Part shown: positions 51,534 to 63,928 of the stretch, piece by piece
Layout of the letters: each line of letters begins with the position of its first letter
Numbering within the stretch: the stretch's first letter is position 1
Source: Phanerodontia chrysosporium
Taxonomy: Eukaryota; Basidiomycota; Agaricomycetes; Polyporales; Phanerochaetaceae
Direction of reading: 5' to 3'
NCBI GenBank assembly: GCA_001910725.1
Contig: MJGA01000039.1
Coordinates: 1-64,000 of the forward strand
DNA length: 64,000 bases
Position numbers and translations under genes: made by a program
The notes under the pieces: model-generated
The model's input: only the letters and a program-made list of their open reading frames with translations
Told to the model about the DNA's origin: nothing
The model's database searches: none

Positions 51534-54500
51534 ACATTCAGCGAGCTTTCGATTTTGCCCTGCGAGGGCATGTGCGCAGGTACACTTGCGTACCTATAGC
51601 ATCCAGGAGCACCTATGAGCCGATGGAGAGTTAGAGAGTCGCGCTGCTCTCACAATGTCCCTGGTAAGTACTCGTGTACCTGGCGTACCTGGCTGACCTT
51701 CTTCTTCCAATAGTACTCAATATTCGCACCGATGTGCCTGTATTTCCCCGAGCTCGTCCCATCACCTCCTCTTCGCAGTGCCAGATAAACAATACACGTT
51801 CGACATTGTTCAAAAGATCGACGTTTCGGGGCTCTTTCGGCCACACTGTCGGGTCTTGAGCAAAGTGACCACGCGCGTAAGGAACAATAATTGATGCTCC
51901 AAGGTATGCCTCATTCTCTGTATGCATTCTGCGCTCGTCTAATTGATTATGTGCACTGATAGCCTTCGTCTGCGAACACTCACAATGACACACATGTCGT
52001 TACGCGGGGATACCGTGCGCCGCAATCAGCGTCCTCGGTCGTATGAGGCTTCTCATGCTGCCGCCCGGCGAACAACAGGCGGTTTCATGACAGAACGTTT
52101 GACATGAGAGTTGATCGCGCACACGACTGCAGGCTAGAGCGTGCCTTTGCCGGAACAACCAGACGTAGCGGTGGAAGTATGCCAACCAGTGCGCCAGAAC
52201 TACGCCCACGCAACCCTCCCGGGGTGGTATAAAAGGCCGATCGTCTGCGACCGCCGCAAGGGATGCCCCGACCTACGACTTCTCGTCATTGCCGCCTCAC
52301 CTGAGGTGATCGCGACAATCCACAGCCGCCCGGTACCGTGGCCTTATCTGTTGTTAGCAATGTTAGACTTCAACAACCACCTCTTCTCTGCATCGCTCAC
52401 CCACCGTAACCTACTCTGTCTCTCTCCCCACAGCTTCCCTCCAATGTCGCAGAGTTTTCGCCGTTTGCCCCTTGAAGACTGGGATACTATATTTCTCGAC
52501 CGCAAAAGGGTATATGTTGAACATTCTACCCCCCGTTCGACGGTCCAGAGACCCCATCCTGGCCTGTAGGCAACTCTGGGTGCGTGGTCCAGCCTGGTAG
52601 ACCGCTGAAATGCGCACGTAGTAAGAGGAATGGCTCTAGCGGTCCGTCCTACCAATTGCCGGGTGCCTTAGGCCCTTGTGGATCCGACGCCGCTCGTTCC
52701 AATTGCTCGACGCGACGCTGAACAATATTAATCAAAGTACAATAACTTCCGACAGGTCGTCTACTCCCTCGCGCCTCCACCCAGAACGAAAGCACTCAGG
52801 TGTTTGTACCGCCAGGCACGAGCTCTCTCTTCCCTTACGGTTTACGTTTACGCTGCTGACTGTGGAATAGTCACAGGGCAGTCGGCTTCCCGCATACGCC
52901 GGCAGAGTTGTCACCGTCCATCGATGCACTGTCCACTCTCCGCCATACTGAATGCGCGCGTCTCGCTGTACCAGGCACTCAGATGAGCGTGCAGCGAAAG
53001 CCCATCAATGTAACCTCTATTTCTCCGTACTTTCTGGCTCTAACGTTTACGCTAGCCAAACCTGCAGGTAAAGCGCGAAATGAAGGGGACGCCAGCTGTG
53101 GGCTGCCTTTCACCGCTGGACCTCGCGATCGTGCCTGTCTATTTCGGCACACTCGCAAGGCACGCTCGTGCCTGGACTTCTTCCTCTGGGAAAGGCACGT
53201 CGGTTTGGCCCCTCGACGATCTCATCGGAGACACGAATTGCCGTATGTGCTCTGGATCTGCCCTGGCTCTGCTACAATTGCTCATGCATACTCACGGGCA
53301 ACAGTGCGGCTAGAGTCTGCCGGCCCGTAGACGAGACGCGCCGCGACGCGGATGCTCCGCGTTTGCAGGGGCGGCCCCAGCCACTCGCCGCTCTATTCGC
53401 TCCCAACGAAGGTCGACGACCATCCCCCGAGGATCGACGGCCAACACGTTGCACGACGCAGCTGCCGCGTTATTCCACGATCATCGCTGTGCAGCCTGCG
53501 CACGCTCTTGCTGCACCCACGCGCAATTCTGGACCTGACACAACTTACTTTCCCAACTCTCGGGAAGCGCACGTATAGTCTCCGATCGAACGGTCTCGCC
53601 GGCGGTAGCGTACCTTACTCGCGGACGCCACAATGTCAATAGTGGAGCTGTGCACGGTCTCGTCCTGGCGCTCGGGCTCCCCGGGAATCAGCGCTCAGCG
53701 GAGACAGGTGGTCTAACCCTATCCTGGTCCGCGTAATGCGAGCCGTAGACTTTCCCGTTCTCTTGGCGTAGGTCCTAACGTCGTCTCCAGCGACGCAGTT
53801 CGAGGAGCCGTCGACACTGTTCGAGATGCGAGGATTCCCCGTTCTTGAACTGGGCCCGGTCCACCCACTGTATAGGATTCTCAGAGCAAGACGCTTCCTT
53901 GCATCATTATGTACCCTCCTCCCCTGTTCGTGCCTGGCTGCGCTGCGCTGTTTGCGACTTGCTTATCCATGTTTTTCTACAGAATCTCCCGCCGACGACG
54001 CCGATGGTTCTCAAAACTGTCGCCCGTGCGCCGTAGATCCTCACCGTATCTCTGCTTACCATGCGGTATACACGGCGATAAGACGGCTCTCGCTGATGCA
54101 GATTTCCGGCGCAGAGAGTAGCAGGATGCAAGGACAAAGGTCAGACAATCATCGCCACGGTACCTGTGAGAGTGCTCATAACCCCCTGCGTATGCTGCAG
54201 CTAAATACTAGACGTCGTCTGATGCTGTCTCTTCTCGGCTGTGCACGTTCACGAAGCTACTATTCCGAATGCAGAGCCGCAGACTTTGGACGTAATGGTG
54301 CTAGGTATGGGAGACGAACCGCGCATTGTGAAGGCGAGATGAGTAATGTTTCCGGCGGTCGCAGGCTCGATCGTCGGGGCCATAGGCGATACCCACTCCC
54401 CGAGAGACCCCATGCAACTGCACCCAGCCGCGGAGCCTACAGACTGTCCTGCTCTCACGCCGACAAAACTGAGGCGTATGAGGCTTTCCCGAGATTACCA

Positions 54501-54868
54501 AATGACCTACAAGCCATGCCAGACTCGGCGCAGCTTCAGCGGAGACCGGTCGACTTTGCGGGCTAGTATCGCCTCGCACTGTGCAGTGTTGACCCGTCTC
54601 AGGCACCTGCTGTCATTTGCTGGCAGGTTTGGCAGCTCCTACCCCTTTGAGGGTTTGCTTGCGTGGAACGTGACGAGCGCAAGATCGCGACCTGCTCTGG
54701 AGACTAACCCGATTCCTTTCGCAGATGTGCATTGGATTCGGGCTCAGCCGCTCTTGGGGGAGACAGGCGTATATAAGCCTGGTGCACCTCAGCGTAGCAG
54801 AGCAGCACCGCAAGACTACACACGCACACACTTCTAAGGCGGACCTTAGACTTCGCTACTCATCCACA
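51534..54868. other. 3.3 kb region without a convincing gene
   Basis: A TATA-like GTATAAAAGG at about 52226 precedes a short ORF (ATG at 52444, about 40 codons), which is weak. Longer plus-strand ORFs (52141-52569, 53826-54566) have Arg/Ser/Ala-rich composition and no recognisable domain. The end of the region holds the promoter of the next gene. Confidence 0.45.
54770..54777 (+). promoter_or_regulatory. TATA box of the Cys-rich secreted protein gene
   Basis: TATATAAG 99 bp upstream of the ATG at 54869; clean spacing for a fungal TATA promoter. Confidence 0.6.
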
Positions 54869-55495
54869 ATGTTCACCTCGCTCTATATTGTCGCCGTCGT
54901 GTCTTCATTAGCCATCGTCGTCCAGGCGTTCCTCCCCTCTGAGCGCTCGGTGTACCCCAACCTCCACAAACGTCTTACCGGGCAGAGCATTGCCTTCGCT
55001 TGCTTCGGCGGTGGAGGCGACTGTCAATGCCCTCTCGACCTGAACAATGACGAGGGCGTTCTCATCAACGTTTACCCGGGTTACCAGTGCGCGTACCCGA
55101 ACGGTGCCTGCCAATGGGACGACAAGGTACGTTTGTCATGCCAGTCTTGTGCCTGTTAGACGTTCAGCTGATCTTTGGCGATGGTAGACTGGTGCTCTCC
55201 AAAACACCGGCCAGACCAACTGCCCGACGTCCGCGCCGTGCAGCACCGTCTCTGGCTGCCAGTGCCCGCTCGACCTGAACGGCGACACTGGCGTCCTCAT
55301 CAACCAGTTCACTGGCTACCAATGCGCGTATCCGAACGGCGCCTGCACCTGGGATGGCGTATGTATATTTCCGCCGCGTTCGTACTTGAACGAAACTCAA
55401 TGTTCACCGGCCTCCAGCTCGGTAACCTGCAGAACATCGCGCAGACGAACTGCCCAGGCCTCGCGAAATGCGCTCAGCTCGGCAACGATTCTTAA
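54869..55495 (+). CDS. Secreted Cys-rich protein with two PriA-like repeats
   Basis: Exons 54869-55126, 55188-55358 and 55418-55495 (168 aa). N-terminal signal peptide (YIVAVVSSLAIVVQA), then a Kex2-type site LHKR. Two repeats, one per exon, of the form CQCPLDLN-D-GVLIN---GYQCAYPNGAC-WD with conserved Cys spacing; the third exon is a short tail with NCPGLAKC. From memory this repeat resembles that of PriA-type fruiting-associated proteins of mushrooms; that link is not certain. Extracellular; role unknown. Confidence 0.8.
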
Positions 55496-56400
55496 AACAC
55501 TTTGTCGTCTTCACAGGTCGGACCCTTACTCGATCTTATGAGTTACCCACTTTCCGTGTGGTCTCTGCCTGAATATTCGGTTCTATTGAAGTCGGTGACA
55601 TGTTCGAGATTGCCAGTAATTATGTACAATAGCCTCCAGCGGTATTGATGTGACACCGTTATTGCACTGTGATTCAGCCATGCAGCAAGCAAGGTTCCAG
55701 GTCGTGATCTAAGCCGTTGTTCACCAAACATGCCGAACGGTCAAATGCTAGCTGCTGGTAAGGCTGGCAAACCGTAACGCGCTGACATCGACGGCCCAAA
55801 ATGGTATATGCACCAATGGTGGGCTACTTATCGACAGCATCGTCAGACGCAGGGACAGTGGCAGGGTCTGTACACGTAGATTCAGGCTGCGCGGCTGACA
55901 AGGAATGAGAATGAGTTACGTTTAATTAGAACTGAATGTTTGCACAGCGAGCATCACAGTCAAGCTTGGCCATGGAGCCTCATGAGTGAAGCACGTATAT
56001 AAACTGTTGTCCTTCCCAAACTCTGGTTGATAATAGCCTGGAATCAAGGGCGAGCAAGGTAGATCCAGATGAGAGTTGTCCAGTCTGCCTATGCAACAGC
56101 AGTTGTTTGCGAGCCATGAGCGAGGTAGCATCCCGCTGAATGCTAGCGGCATGACATAGGGTCCTCCGGTGTGCGAAGGACGAGGTGAAGTGAAGGTCGC
56201 AGGCTAGCTTAGAACCTGCTTTCATTGACTTTCCGTTACTTGGTAAGCAACTCAGTCACAAAGGGTAACAGAGCCCGATAAGCAGGTTGCTACTGCGCGG
56301 TTGAATGGAGGTAAGTAAAGTTTATCCTTTGGGCGCTTATGAGCGTCATTTTGCGAGAGCAGAATTTCGGCCGGAGTCAGGTCTTCCTCGATCCTCCACG
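55496..56400. other. Intergenic DNA
   Basis: 3' region of the secreted-protein gene and promoter of the spermidine synthase fusion. No gene seen. Confidence 0.5.
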
Positions 56401-58860
56401 ATGACTGTCCTTACGCACCCCTCCATTCGCGGTAGGCTTGCTTATCCCTGAAGATGTGAATTTATCTCATGAATTTGCTCTCAGACGGCTGGTTCCGCGA
56501 GATCTCGTCGCAATGGCCTGGCCAGGCTATGACTCTGAAGGTCCGCAAGATCCTTCACGTCGAGAAGTCTCTCTACCAGGATGTTCTCGTCTTCGAGTCC
56601 GAGACGTATGGCAACGTTCTCGTTCTCGACGGCGTCATCCAGTGCACAGAGCGCGATGAGTTCTCATACCAGGAGATGATCGCCCATCTCCCTCTCGCGA
56701 GTCACCCGAACCCAGAGAAGGTCCTGGTCATTGGTGGAGGCGATGGCGGTGTAGTCCGTGAAGTTTTGAAGCATCCGAGCGTCAAGAACGTTGTTCTCTG
56801 CGACATCGACGAGGCTGTCGTGCGTGTCTCGCGTCAGTTCCTTCCCCACATGTCCGCACTCCTCGACGACCCTCGCGTCACCGTGTACATCGGCGATGGC
56901 TTCAAGTTCCTTGCCGACAACACGTCTACCTACGATGTTATTGTCACCGACTCCTCTGACCCAGTTGGTCCCGCTGAGTCGCTCTTCCAAAAGCCGTACT
57001 TCGAGCTTCTCCACGGCGCGCTTGCCCCCGGTGGACACATCGCGACCCAGGCCGAGTGCCTTTGGATTCACCTGAATCTCATCAAGGAACTTGTTGACAC
57101 TGTCGGCAAGATCTTCCCCGTCACCGAGTATGCATACACCACCATCCCTACGTACCCCTCCGGCCAGATCGGCTTCCTTGTCTGCTCCAAGGAGGCCGGC
57201 CGCAACCTGCGCGAGCCCCTGCGTCAGGTCGCGCCCACCAGGTACTACAACGACAAGGTCCACCGTGCAGCCTTCGTTCTGCCGGAGTTCGGCCGTGCTC
57301 TGCTCGAGGATGGCAAGGACGTCCGTCCCGTCTTCGGCTCCGCTGTGACCTCCGCCAAGCCGGCGAAGAAGATTCTTCTCCTTGGCAGTGGCTTCGTTGC
57401 GAAGCCTGCTGCTGAGTACATCGTTCGCGACTCTTCCAACCACCTCACAGTTGGTATGTGTTCTACGCTTCGATACACGTCCCGAAAGGCTGAAGAAACG
57501 CTTCTCAGCCTGCCGTCATGTTGAGACCGCGAAGGAGTTCATCTCCGACCTCCGCAACTCGACAGCCATCGCTCTCGATGTCAACGACACCGCTGCGCTC
57601 GAGAAGGCCGTCGCTGAGCACGATCTTGTTATCTCGCTCATTCCCTACACCTACCATGCCGACGTCATCAAGGCTGCTATCAAGGGCAAGACCCACGTTG
57701 TGACCACCAGCTACGTCAGCCCTGCGATGCGTGAGCTCGACGCTGCTGCTAAGGAGGCGGGCATTGTCGTCATGAACGAGATAGGTCTTGATCCCGGTAT
57801 CGACCACCTGTACGCCGTGAAGACCATCGATGAGGTCCACGCGAAGGGTGGCAAGGTGCGTATTGCGCGTCCGTACTTAAGAGATCGTAGCTGATGTCGT
57901 GGTCAGATCAAGGAGTTCTTGTCCTACTGCGGTGGTCTCCCCGCTCCGGAGTGCTCTGGCAACCCACTTGGCTACAAGTTCTCGTGGTCTTCGCGTGGTG
58001 TTCTTCTTGCGCTCCTCAACAGCGCGTCCTTCCTTCAGAACGGCCAGCAGCAGGACATTGACGGCAAGGAGCTCATGAAGTACGCTAAGCCTTACTACAT
58101 CTCCCCCGCCTTTGCGTTCGTCGCGTACCCTAACCGCAACTCGGTCCCCTTCCGCGAGTTCTACCGCATCCCGGAGGCTGAGACTGTCGTCCGTGGCACC
58201 CTCCGCTACCAAGGATTCCCCGAGTTCATCAAGGCGCTCGTCCAGCTCGGCTGGCTTGACGCCACCACCAAGGACTGGCTCAACGAGAGCCTGACCTGGG
58301 CAGAGGTCACCCAGAAGACCGTTGGCGCTACCGACGCTCAGGAGAGGTATGTTCAGCTTGTGTACATATGAGTCATGCTTTCCTGACACATTCCTACTAG
58401 CACCCTCGTCTCCCGCATCAAGGAGATCTGCGCGTTCCCTGACGAGTCTGAGGCTACCCGTATCGTCTCTGGCTTGCGGTGGATTGGCATGTTCTCTTCG
58501 GAGAAGGTCAAGCCGCGCGGTGGCAACCTCCTCGACACGCTCTGCGCGCGCCTCGAGGCGCTGATGCAGTACGAGCGCGGAGAGCGTGACCTCGTCATGC
58601 TCCAGCACAAGTTTGTCGTCGAGTGGGCGGACGGCAAGATCGACACGCTCACCTCCACTCTCGAGGCGTACGGCGCGCCCGACGGCTACTCCGCTATGGC
58701 GCTCACCGTCGGTCTTCCCTGCGGTATCGCGACTCAGCTCGTCCTCGACGGTGTCATTTCTACCCCCGGTGTTCTCGCGCCGTACACCAAGGAGATCTGC
58801 GACCCCATCCGCGAGATCCTCGAGAAGGAGGGTGTTGGCCTTGTCGAGAAGGTCTTGTAA
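56401..58860 (+). CDS. SPE3-LYS9: Fused spermidine synthase-saccharopine dehydrogenase
   Basis: Exons 56401-56431, 56485-57453, 57509-57855, 57907-58346 and 58401-58860 give 748 aa. The 31 nt first exon ([10 protein letters not shown]) is chosen because it joins in frame to [14 protein letters not shown], the usual spermidine synthase start. Domain 1 (about 1-290): [19 protein letters not shown] (AdoMet-binding) and [15 protein letters not shown] (active-site Asp); transfers aminopropyl to putrescine. Domain 2 (about 300-748): [18 protein letters not shown] (Rossmann) and [14 protein letters not shown]; glutamate-forming saccharopine dehydrogenase of the alpha-aminoadipate lysine pathway. This chimera is known in basidiomycetes (described in Cryptococcus). 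Cytosolic. No lesions. Confidence 0.96.
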
Positions 58861-59414
58861 GCGTAGCTAGACGGGAAAAGAGGCTTTCACGCCTCAAGAC
58901 ATTAGAAAAGCTAGAAGTGTAGCAACTACAGTGCTTGTCTTTTCGCGCGTACCCAAATGTAACTGATGTACAATATTGCAAAGGATACCATGGCCGGCCC
59001 TTTGCTGCGTCTACGGCAGTGGAACGATCACCTCAAAGCATCGTACGATATCGCGGGAACTCTTGCGACTCTTTCCTCGATCCTCTGGACCTCCTGCACA
59101 TGAGTCTGGTTATTCGCTTATCCTCTTCGACTATGGGGAAAGCGGGTCAGGGCGTATCATGGGAGAGTGGGCTGCCATTGATGCCTTGTAAACGCCAATG
59201 CCTAGTCCTGTACATTCGCAGGCTTTGGTGACCGTCTCATCTCGTGGATAACATGATCGAGGTAGACACACAGATGCTCCTGCACGTCAGGCCCGACGAC
59301 ACAGTCCCTGCTATTGAGGAAGTTATACCTCCAATTCGCTATCTACGATACATTGGCAGCCTGTAGGCTGTATGGTCACGATGTCTCCCTTCGCTCCCAT
59401 CCGCCGGGGGACGC
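58861..59414. other. Intergenic DNA between convergent genes
   Basis: 3' flanks of the SPE3-LYS9 gene (plus) and the downstream minus-strand pseudogene. Nothing else seen. Confidence 0.5.
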
Positions 59415-60472
59415 TCATTGCGGGCCGTCTCCGAGCTCGCTCGCGCAGCTGTCGAATTGGGACTGCAGCTGGCCATCCTGCCACAGGTAGGGCTGGTCGT
59501 TCCAGCCATACGCAAGGATCCCGTTGTCCAGCGGGCCCTGCGCGTCCGTGAAACCCGCACAGGCGCTGACTCCCTGCACGCTGTTGACCATGTACTCCGC
59601 CGCGTTCTGCGCAAAGAATTCTGTGCCGGAGCTCGAGCTGCCGAAGGCGTCGTACGGGCCTTCATTATTGCTGTTCCAGTAGTAGTCCGCGACGAACCCG
59701 CCGTCGTCATTCTCGTCGTAGCGCTTCGTGTTCGTCGCGTTCGCGAACGGTGCCGTGCTGTGCAGGGCCCGCGGTCAGCAGCCGCATCGCGGGAATGGCA
59801 GCGGGCAGGCGAGACGCACCGTGCACGCAGCTGGTGGACGCCGCCACCGTGGTTCAGGTAGTGCACCGTGTGGTTCACACCCAGGTGGTGCGCGTGCCCG
59901 ACGTAGTGCCACTCGCCCGCGGCGAGCTCCGTCGTGAGACGCTGGCGGAGGGTCTGAGTGGGCGTAGGCCCGATGGCGAAGAACGGGTTCGGGCCGTCGA
60001 GCGTGTCTGCGCGCCGGTCGGCCCACGCAAACGCGGCAAACAAGAACGCGAACACGAGTACGTCGCGCCGATCGCGCAGGTGACGGCATTTCCGTTCCTG
60101 CATGTCGCGGTGATGATGACTAGATAACAAGGTCAGCCGGCCTGCGACTGCACTATGGCGGAGTACTTGCCTGCATTCTTGACGATGACAGCCATCACGA
60201 GGTTCTGATCTACGAGAAAGTCAGACGAGAGGAGCGACAACGAGAGCAAAGCTCACTTTTGTTGTATGTGAACTGTTCACGCCGAGCAAGCTCGACGTCG
60301 TGAGGAGCCATCACCTCGTTTCCGGCGTGCGAGAACGAAACGACGTCGAGCTTCGGGATATCGACCAGCCCGGCGCTGTTATCCGGTACGTCGACACGGA
60401 TCGACAGAGCCAGAACGCGCGTCGCAAACGCGAGCAACGAAGCGAGCCTAAAGAAGCTGTGGCAAAGCGCAT
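59415..60472 (-). pseudogene. Unknown secreted protein, broken tandem copy
   Basis: Paralogue of 61741-62780 with the same exon plan. The ATG at 60472 is followed by a one-base loss within the first 20 nt (MRFATA, then out of frame with LAFATRVLALSIRVDVPD). A second one-base loss lies near 60060 (TACTCGTGTTCGCG versus TACTCGGTGCTCACG in the other copy). The last exon is intact (NDDGGFVADYYWNSNN, stop 59415). The second intron would use a GC donor (GCAAGT). Confidence 0.7.
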
Positions 60473-61740
60473 GTTGTGAGCTAGGGAATGCGGATACGGT
60501 GTAAGCTGCGGGTGCTGCTTGCCTTCATGCCACGCTGGTCCTCTTGCCTTTATACCGCCAAGCGCCAGACGCAGTCGGCGTCACTCTTCTACCTCACTTG
60601 GCCTCAAGAAACGGCATGCAGCTGCATGTAAGGCACAGTAGGCCATGATGCTGCTGGAATGGTTCGAGAGCTGTCATTGAGAGGTGTGCACGCATGGCAC
60701 AGAGGTCTAATGTTCGGATTTGACGCCGCGCGCTTTCCCGCGCTTTCCCGTAGCCCGTGACAAGAGAAGGATGAGCAAGACTGACTCTATGGGCTCAGAC
60801 AGTTGAGACGCTTTGAACCGGAAGAATCGCACTCTAGTTGACTGAGAAGTCTATCGCGCTCGAGACGATGACGGAACTTTATCATCGGTAGCATGGCGTT
60901 TATGCCATGTTTACCCTGACGCCGAGTAATCTGTTCAAATATCCTAGTGAATTAACAGCGTTACATGTAGAAGAACATATCGCACCTCGAATGTGGCATT
61001 CGTAATGGCATAACACCGCGCCAACCGATGACTGAACCTTTGTCTCCATTATGAATCGATATTATCTGAACCGACTGGCCCAAATGAGACTACAAGAGCC
61101 GATGCTGTTCCATATGATATGAGTGTCTGGTCAGCAGAAAACAGTCCTCCACGACTGACCGTACGCCGCGAGTTCCGCTGCAAAAGTCATCGATGACCAC
61201 GATTGAGCGGCGGTTCATGCGTACTCTAAGCCTCACAAATTGGAAAACAATTCGTGGTTACTCAGCAAAATCCTTGAATGGAAAAACTGGCATCGATTGT
61301 GACGTTGGGAGCATCATTTGAGAGAGGAGACTGAGGCAACCCCGCCGTCATCGTTGAAAATCAACATTATTAGCGTCCGTGGGAATAATATGCCCGTCAT
61401 GGATGCACCTTCGTGGCGCTGACCCTAACCCTGTGTTTGAGCTCAGGACCAATAACGTCGCAAACCGCAAACTAGTACTGCATCACTCGTTGAGATACTT
61501 ACGTTCGACGTCGTGTTTAGTGCGCCTGACTCAGAATTTGGCCACACTATCTTTATGACTGCTTGACAGATGCTGCTTCAAAGCGAGCGAGCGTAACATT
61601 CACCCGGGCTGTGGCATTTCTGGCATTGCAGAATGCATCATCCGGGAAGATACACCTCACTCACCGAGGACCTCAAATACCCTGGCAAACAGATGATGAC
61701 CTCGTCTCTTATGTCTCATGAAGAGACCCCACTAGGCTGC
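60473..61740. other. Intergenic DNA between the tandem copies
   Basis: Minus-strand TATAAAGG at about 60550, some 75 bp upstream of the pseudogene start. A dispersed repeat at 61408-61430. No other gene seen. Confidence 0.5.
61408..61430 (+). repeat. Dispersed repeat containing GTGGCGCTGACCCTAACC, copy 2
   Basis: 23 bp exact match to the other two copies. With copy 3 it also shares CGTGGGAATAA about 30 bp upstream. Confidence 0.75.
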
Positions 61741-62780
61741 TCACTGCGGGCCATCCCCGAGCTCATTCGCGCAGCCGCCAAACACTGACTGCATCTGCCC
61801 GTCCTCCCACTGGAACGCGCGGTCGTTCCAGCCGTACGTGATGATGCCGTTGTCGAGCGCGCCCTGTGCATCCGTGAAGCCCGTGCAGGCGCTGATCGCC
61901 TGCTGGCTGTTGATCATGTACCCCGCCGCGTTCGCGGCAAAGTAGCTCGTGCCGTCGCTCGTGCTGTGGAAGCTGTCGTACGGGCCGACGTTGTTGCTGT
62001 TCCAGTAGTAGTCCGCGACGAAGCCGCCGTCGTCGTTCTCGTCGGATCGCTTCGCGCCCGGCGCGTTCGCGAACGGCGCAGTGCTGTAGTGTGTGTCAGC
62101 GGCGGCGGGTGTGGCACAAAGCGGAGGAGGCTGACCGCGCGCGCAGCTGGTGGAAGCCGTCTCCGTGGTTGAGATAGTGGACCGTGTGGTTCAGGCCCTG
62201 GTGATGCGCATGCCCGACATAGTGCCACTCGCCTGCCGCGAGCTCCGTCGCGAGCCGCTGGCGGAGGGTCTTGTCGGGCGTCGGCTCGATGAGGAAGAAC
62301 GTGCCAGACTCTTCGAGCGTATCCGCACGCCGATCGGCCCAGGTGTACGCCGCGAAGAAGAACGTGAGCACCGAGTACGTCGCGCCGATCGCGCAGGTGA
62401 TGACGTTCCCGCTCCCGCACGTCGCGCTGAGTACGTCTGATCGAGCCTGTCAGCGCAATCCGTGCGGAGACAGGAGGGTGTGCGCACAAGCGTTCTTCGC
62501 AATGACTGCGAGCAGCAGCGTCTGGTCTGGGTGTACGCGTCAGCATGGCCGGGCGCGCCGCGGCAGAACGGCAATCTACTCAACTGTTCCTGTACGTCCA
62601 GCTGACACGGCGGACGAGCTCGACATCGTGCGGCGCCATCACTTCGCTGCCGGTGTGTGTGAACGAGACGACCTCGCGGGCAGCGACGTCGGGCACGTCG
62701 ACGCGGATCGAGAGAGCGAGGGCCTGCGTCGCGAATGCGAGCATGGCGGCGAGTTTGAGGAAGCTCGTGGCGAAGTGCAT
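61741..62780 (-). CDS. Unknown secreted protein, intact tandem copy
   Basis: Exons 62780-62585, 62526-62488, 62436-62136 and 62083-61741 close to 292 aa. Signal peptide MHFATSFLKLAAMLAFATQA followed by LSIRVDVPD. Middle: hydrophobic NQTLLLAVIAKNA and VITCAIGATYS-VLTFFFAAY; AGEWHYVGHAHH and HTVHYLNHG; C-terminal FVADYYWNSNN, CTGFTDAQGALDNGI and YGWNDRAFQWEDGQ. Four or more Cys. No domain recognised; probably a basidiomycete-specific extracellular protein. Donor of intron 1 (GTTGAG) is weak. The broken copy at 59415-60472 supports the exon plan. Confidence 0.7.
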
Positions 62781-63718
62781 GGTGTGAGCTAGAGAGTGGG
62801 TGGTGTAAGCCGCAAGTGCTGCTTGCCTTGGTATCCTGCATGCCCTCTGGCCTTTATCCCACGTCGCTCACTCCTGCGCGCCCGACGCACTCAGAGTCGG
62901 CTTGCTTTCGCCCGAGAGTCACCATCAGGGACCGAGTGCAACCGCACAGCGGTTACAGACGGGCATGGAGACGGGAAGCTGAGTGATCTGCGCGAGAGGT
63001 CGAGGAGACATGCAGGTGCCTGGCAGATGTTCAATGTCTGAATTTGACGCTTCGTTCCCGCAATCGATCACGGAACTGCGATGGACAGGCACAGACTAGA
63101 GTCCCTCCTGCAGCTGCAACAACAATGAACGGGCAGGTAACACTCTCGACCGAACGGTCCATCAGTCTGCGGGATGAGGGGAGGGCTCCGTCGACGGTAG
63201 CATGAGGTTTATGCTAGATATATCCCGAACCGGAGCGCCCTCCAAGTATGCTCTGGTAAGCTGGAAGCGTCCATATGGAGATGCGAACTATCACACCTCG
63301 TAAATGGCTCAACGTCTGGCATGGCGGCTCGACAGAACAATTGCCTACCATCGCCGCTTTGTGCCTGAAAAAGCAATCCGTGCCTTGTGAGCGATAGAAT
63401 AGGCGAGGCTGATAGGGATCTCTGGTACTAGGACATACCTCAAGCCGTGCTAATTGTAAGAGGTAACAGTCAATGACTACAGGCAGCAGCAGGCCGCGCG
63501 ATTGACTGTTGTCTTCCGGGGTGTCACTCCGGTTGGCTCGGTGCTTGCATGCAATGCCTGGCATGTAAGCTGGGAACCGACTTTCGTCTGGTCGTCACGG
63601 ATTCGCAAGATATCTTGACTTGACCTTGCGGATTCTCACGATCAATGCTCGAGAGGCAAGTTGTCGTCAGGGCCAAAACATGTCCGTGGGAATAAGGCGC
63701 CTGCTATGGACGTGCGGG

Positions 63719-63741
63719 CCTTCGTGGCGCTGACCCTAACC
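63719..63741 (+). repeat. Dispersed repeat containing GTGGCGCTGACCCTAACC, copy 3
   Basis: Third copy; here it continues into a further CCCTAA unit, giving CCCTAACCCTAA. Confidence 0.75.
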
Positions 63742-63920
63742 CTAATCTTCAACCCTGCGACCGTGCATATACTGTATCATTCCGAACCTTGATGCAAGCT
63801 GCGGCTCAATGATGCAAGATAAGCGACGAAGCCTATGGGATGTTATTCCCCTCGGCCAATGCTAGATAGCATGCCATACACTGACAGGGGCCATCAGTGT
63901 ACCGCTGGAAACACGCTTGT

Positions 63921-63928
63921 TATATAAG
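63921..63928 (+). promoter_or_regulatory. TATA box for a gene beyond the right edge
   Basis: TATATAAG in a CT/CA-rich context typical of strong promoters seen elsewhere in the window (54770). The transcript start would fall near 63950. Confidence 0.45.

Noticed and set aside
53826..54566. 246-codon plus-strand ORF
   Set aside because: Arg/Ser-rich composition, no domain, no signal peptide, no splice context; probably chance.
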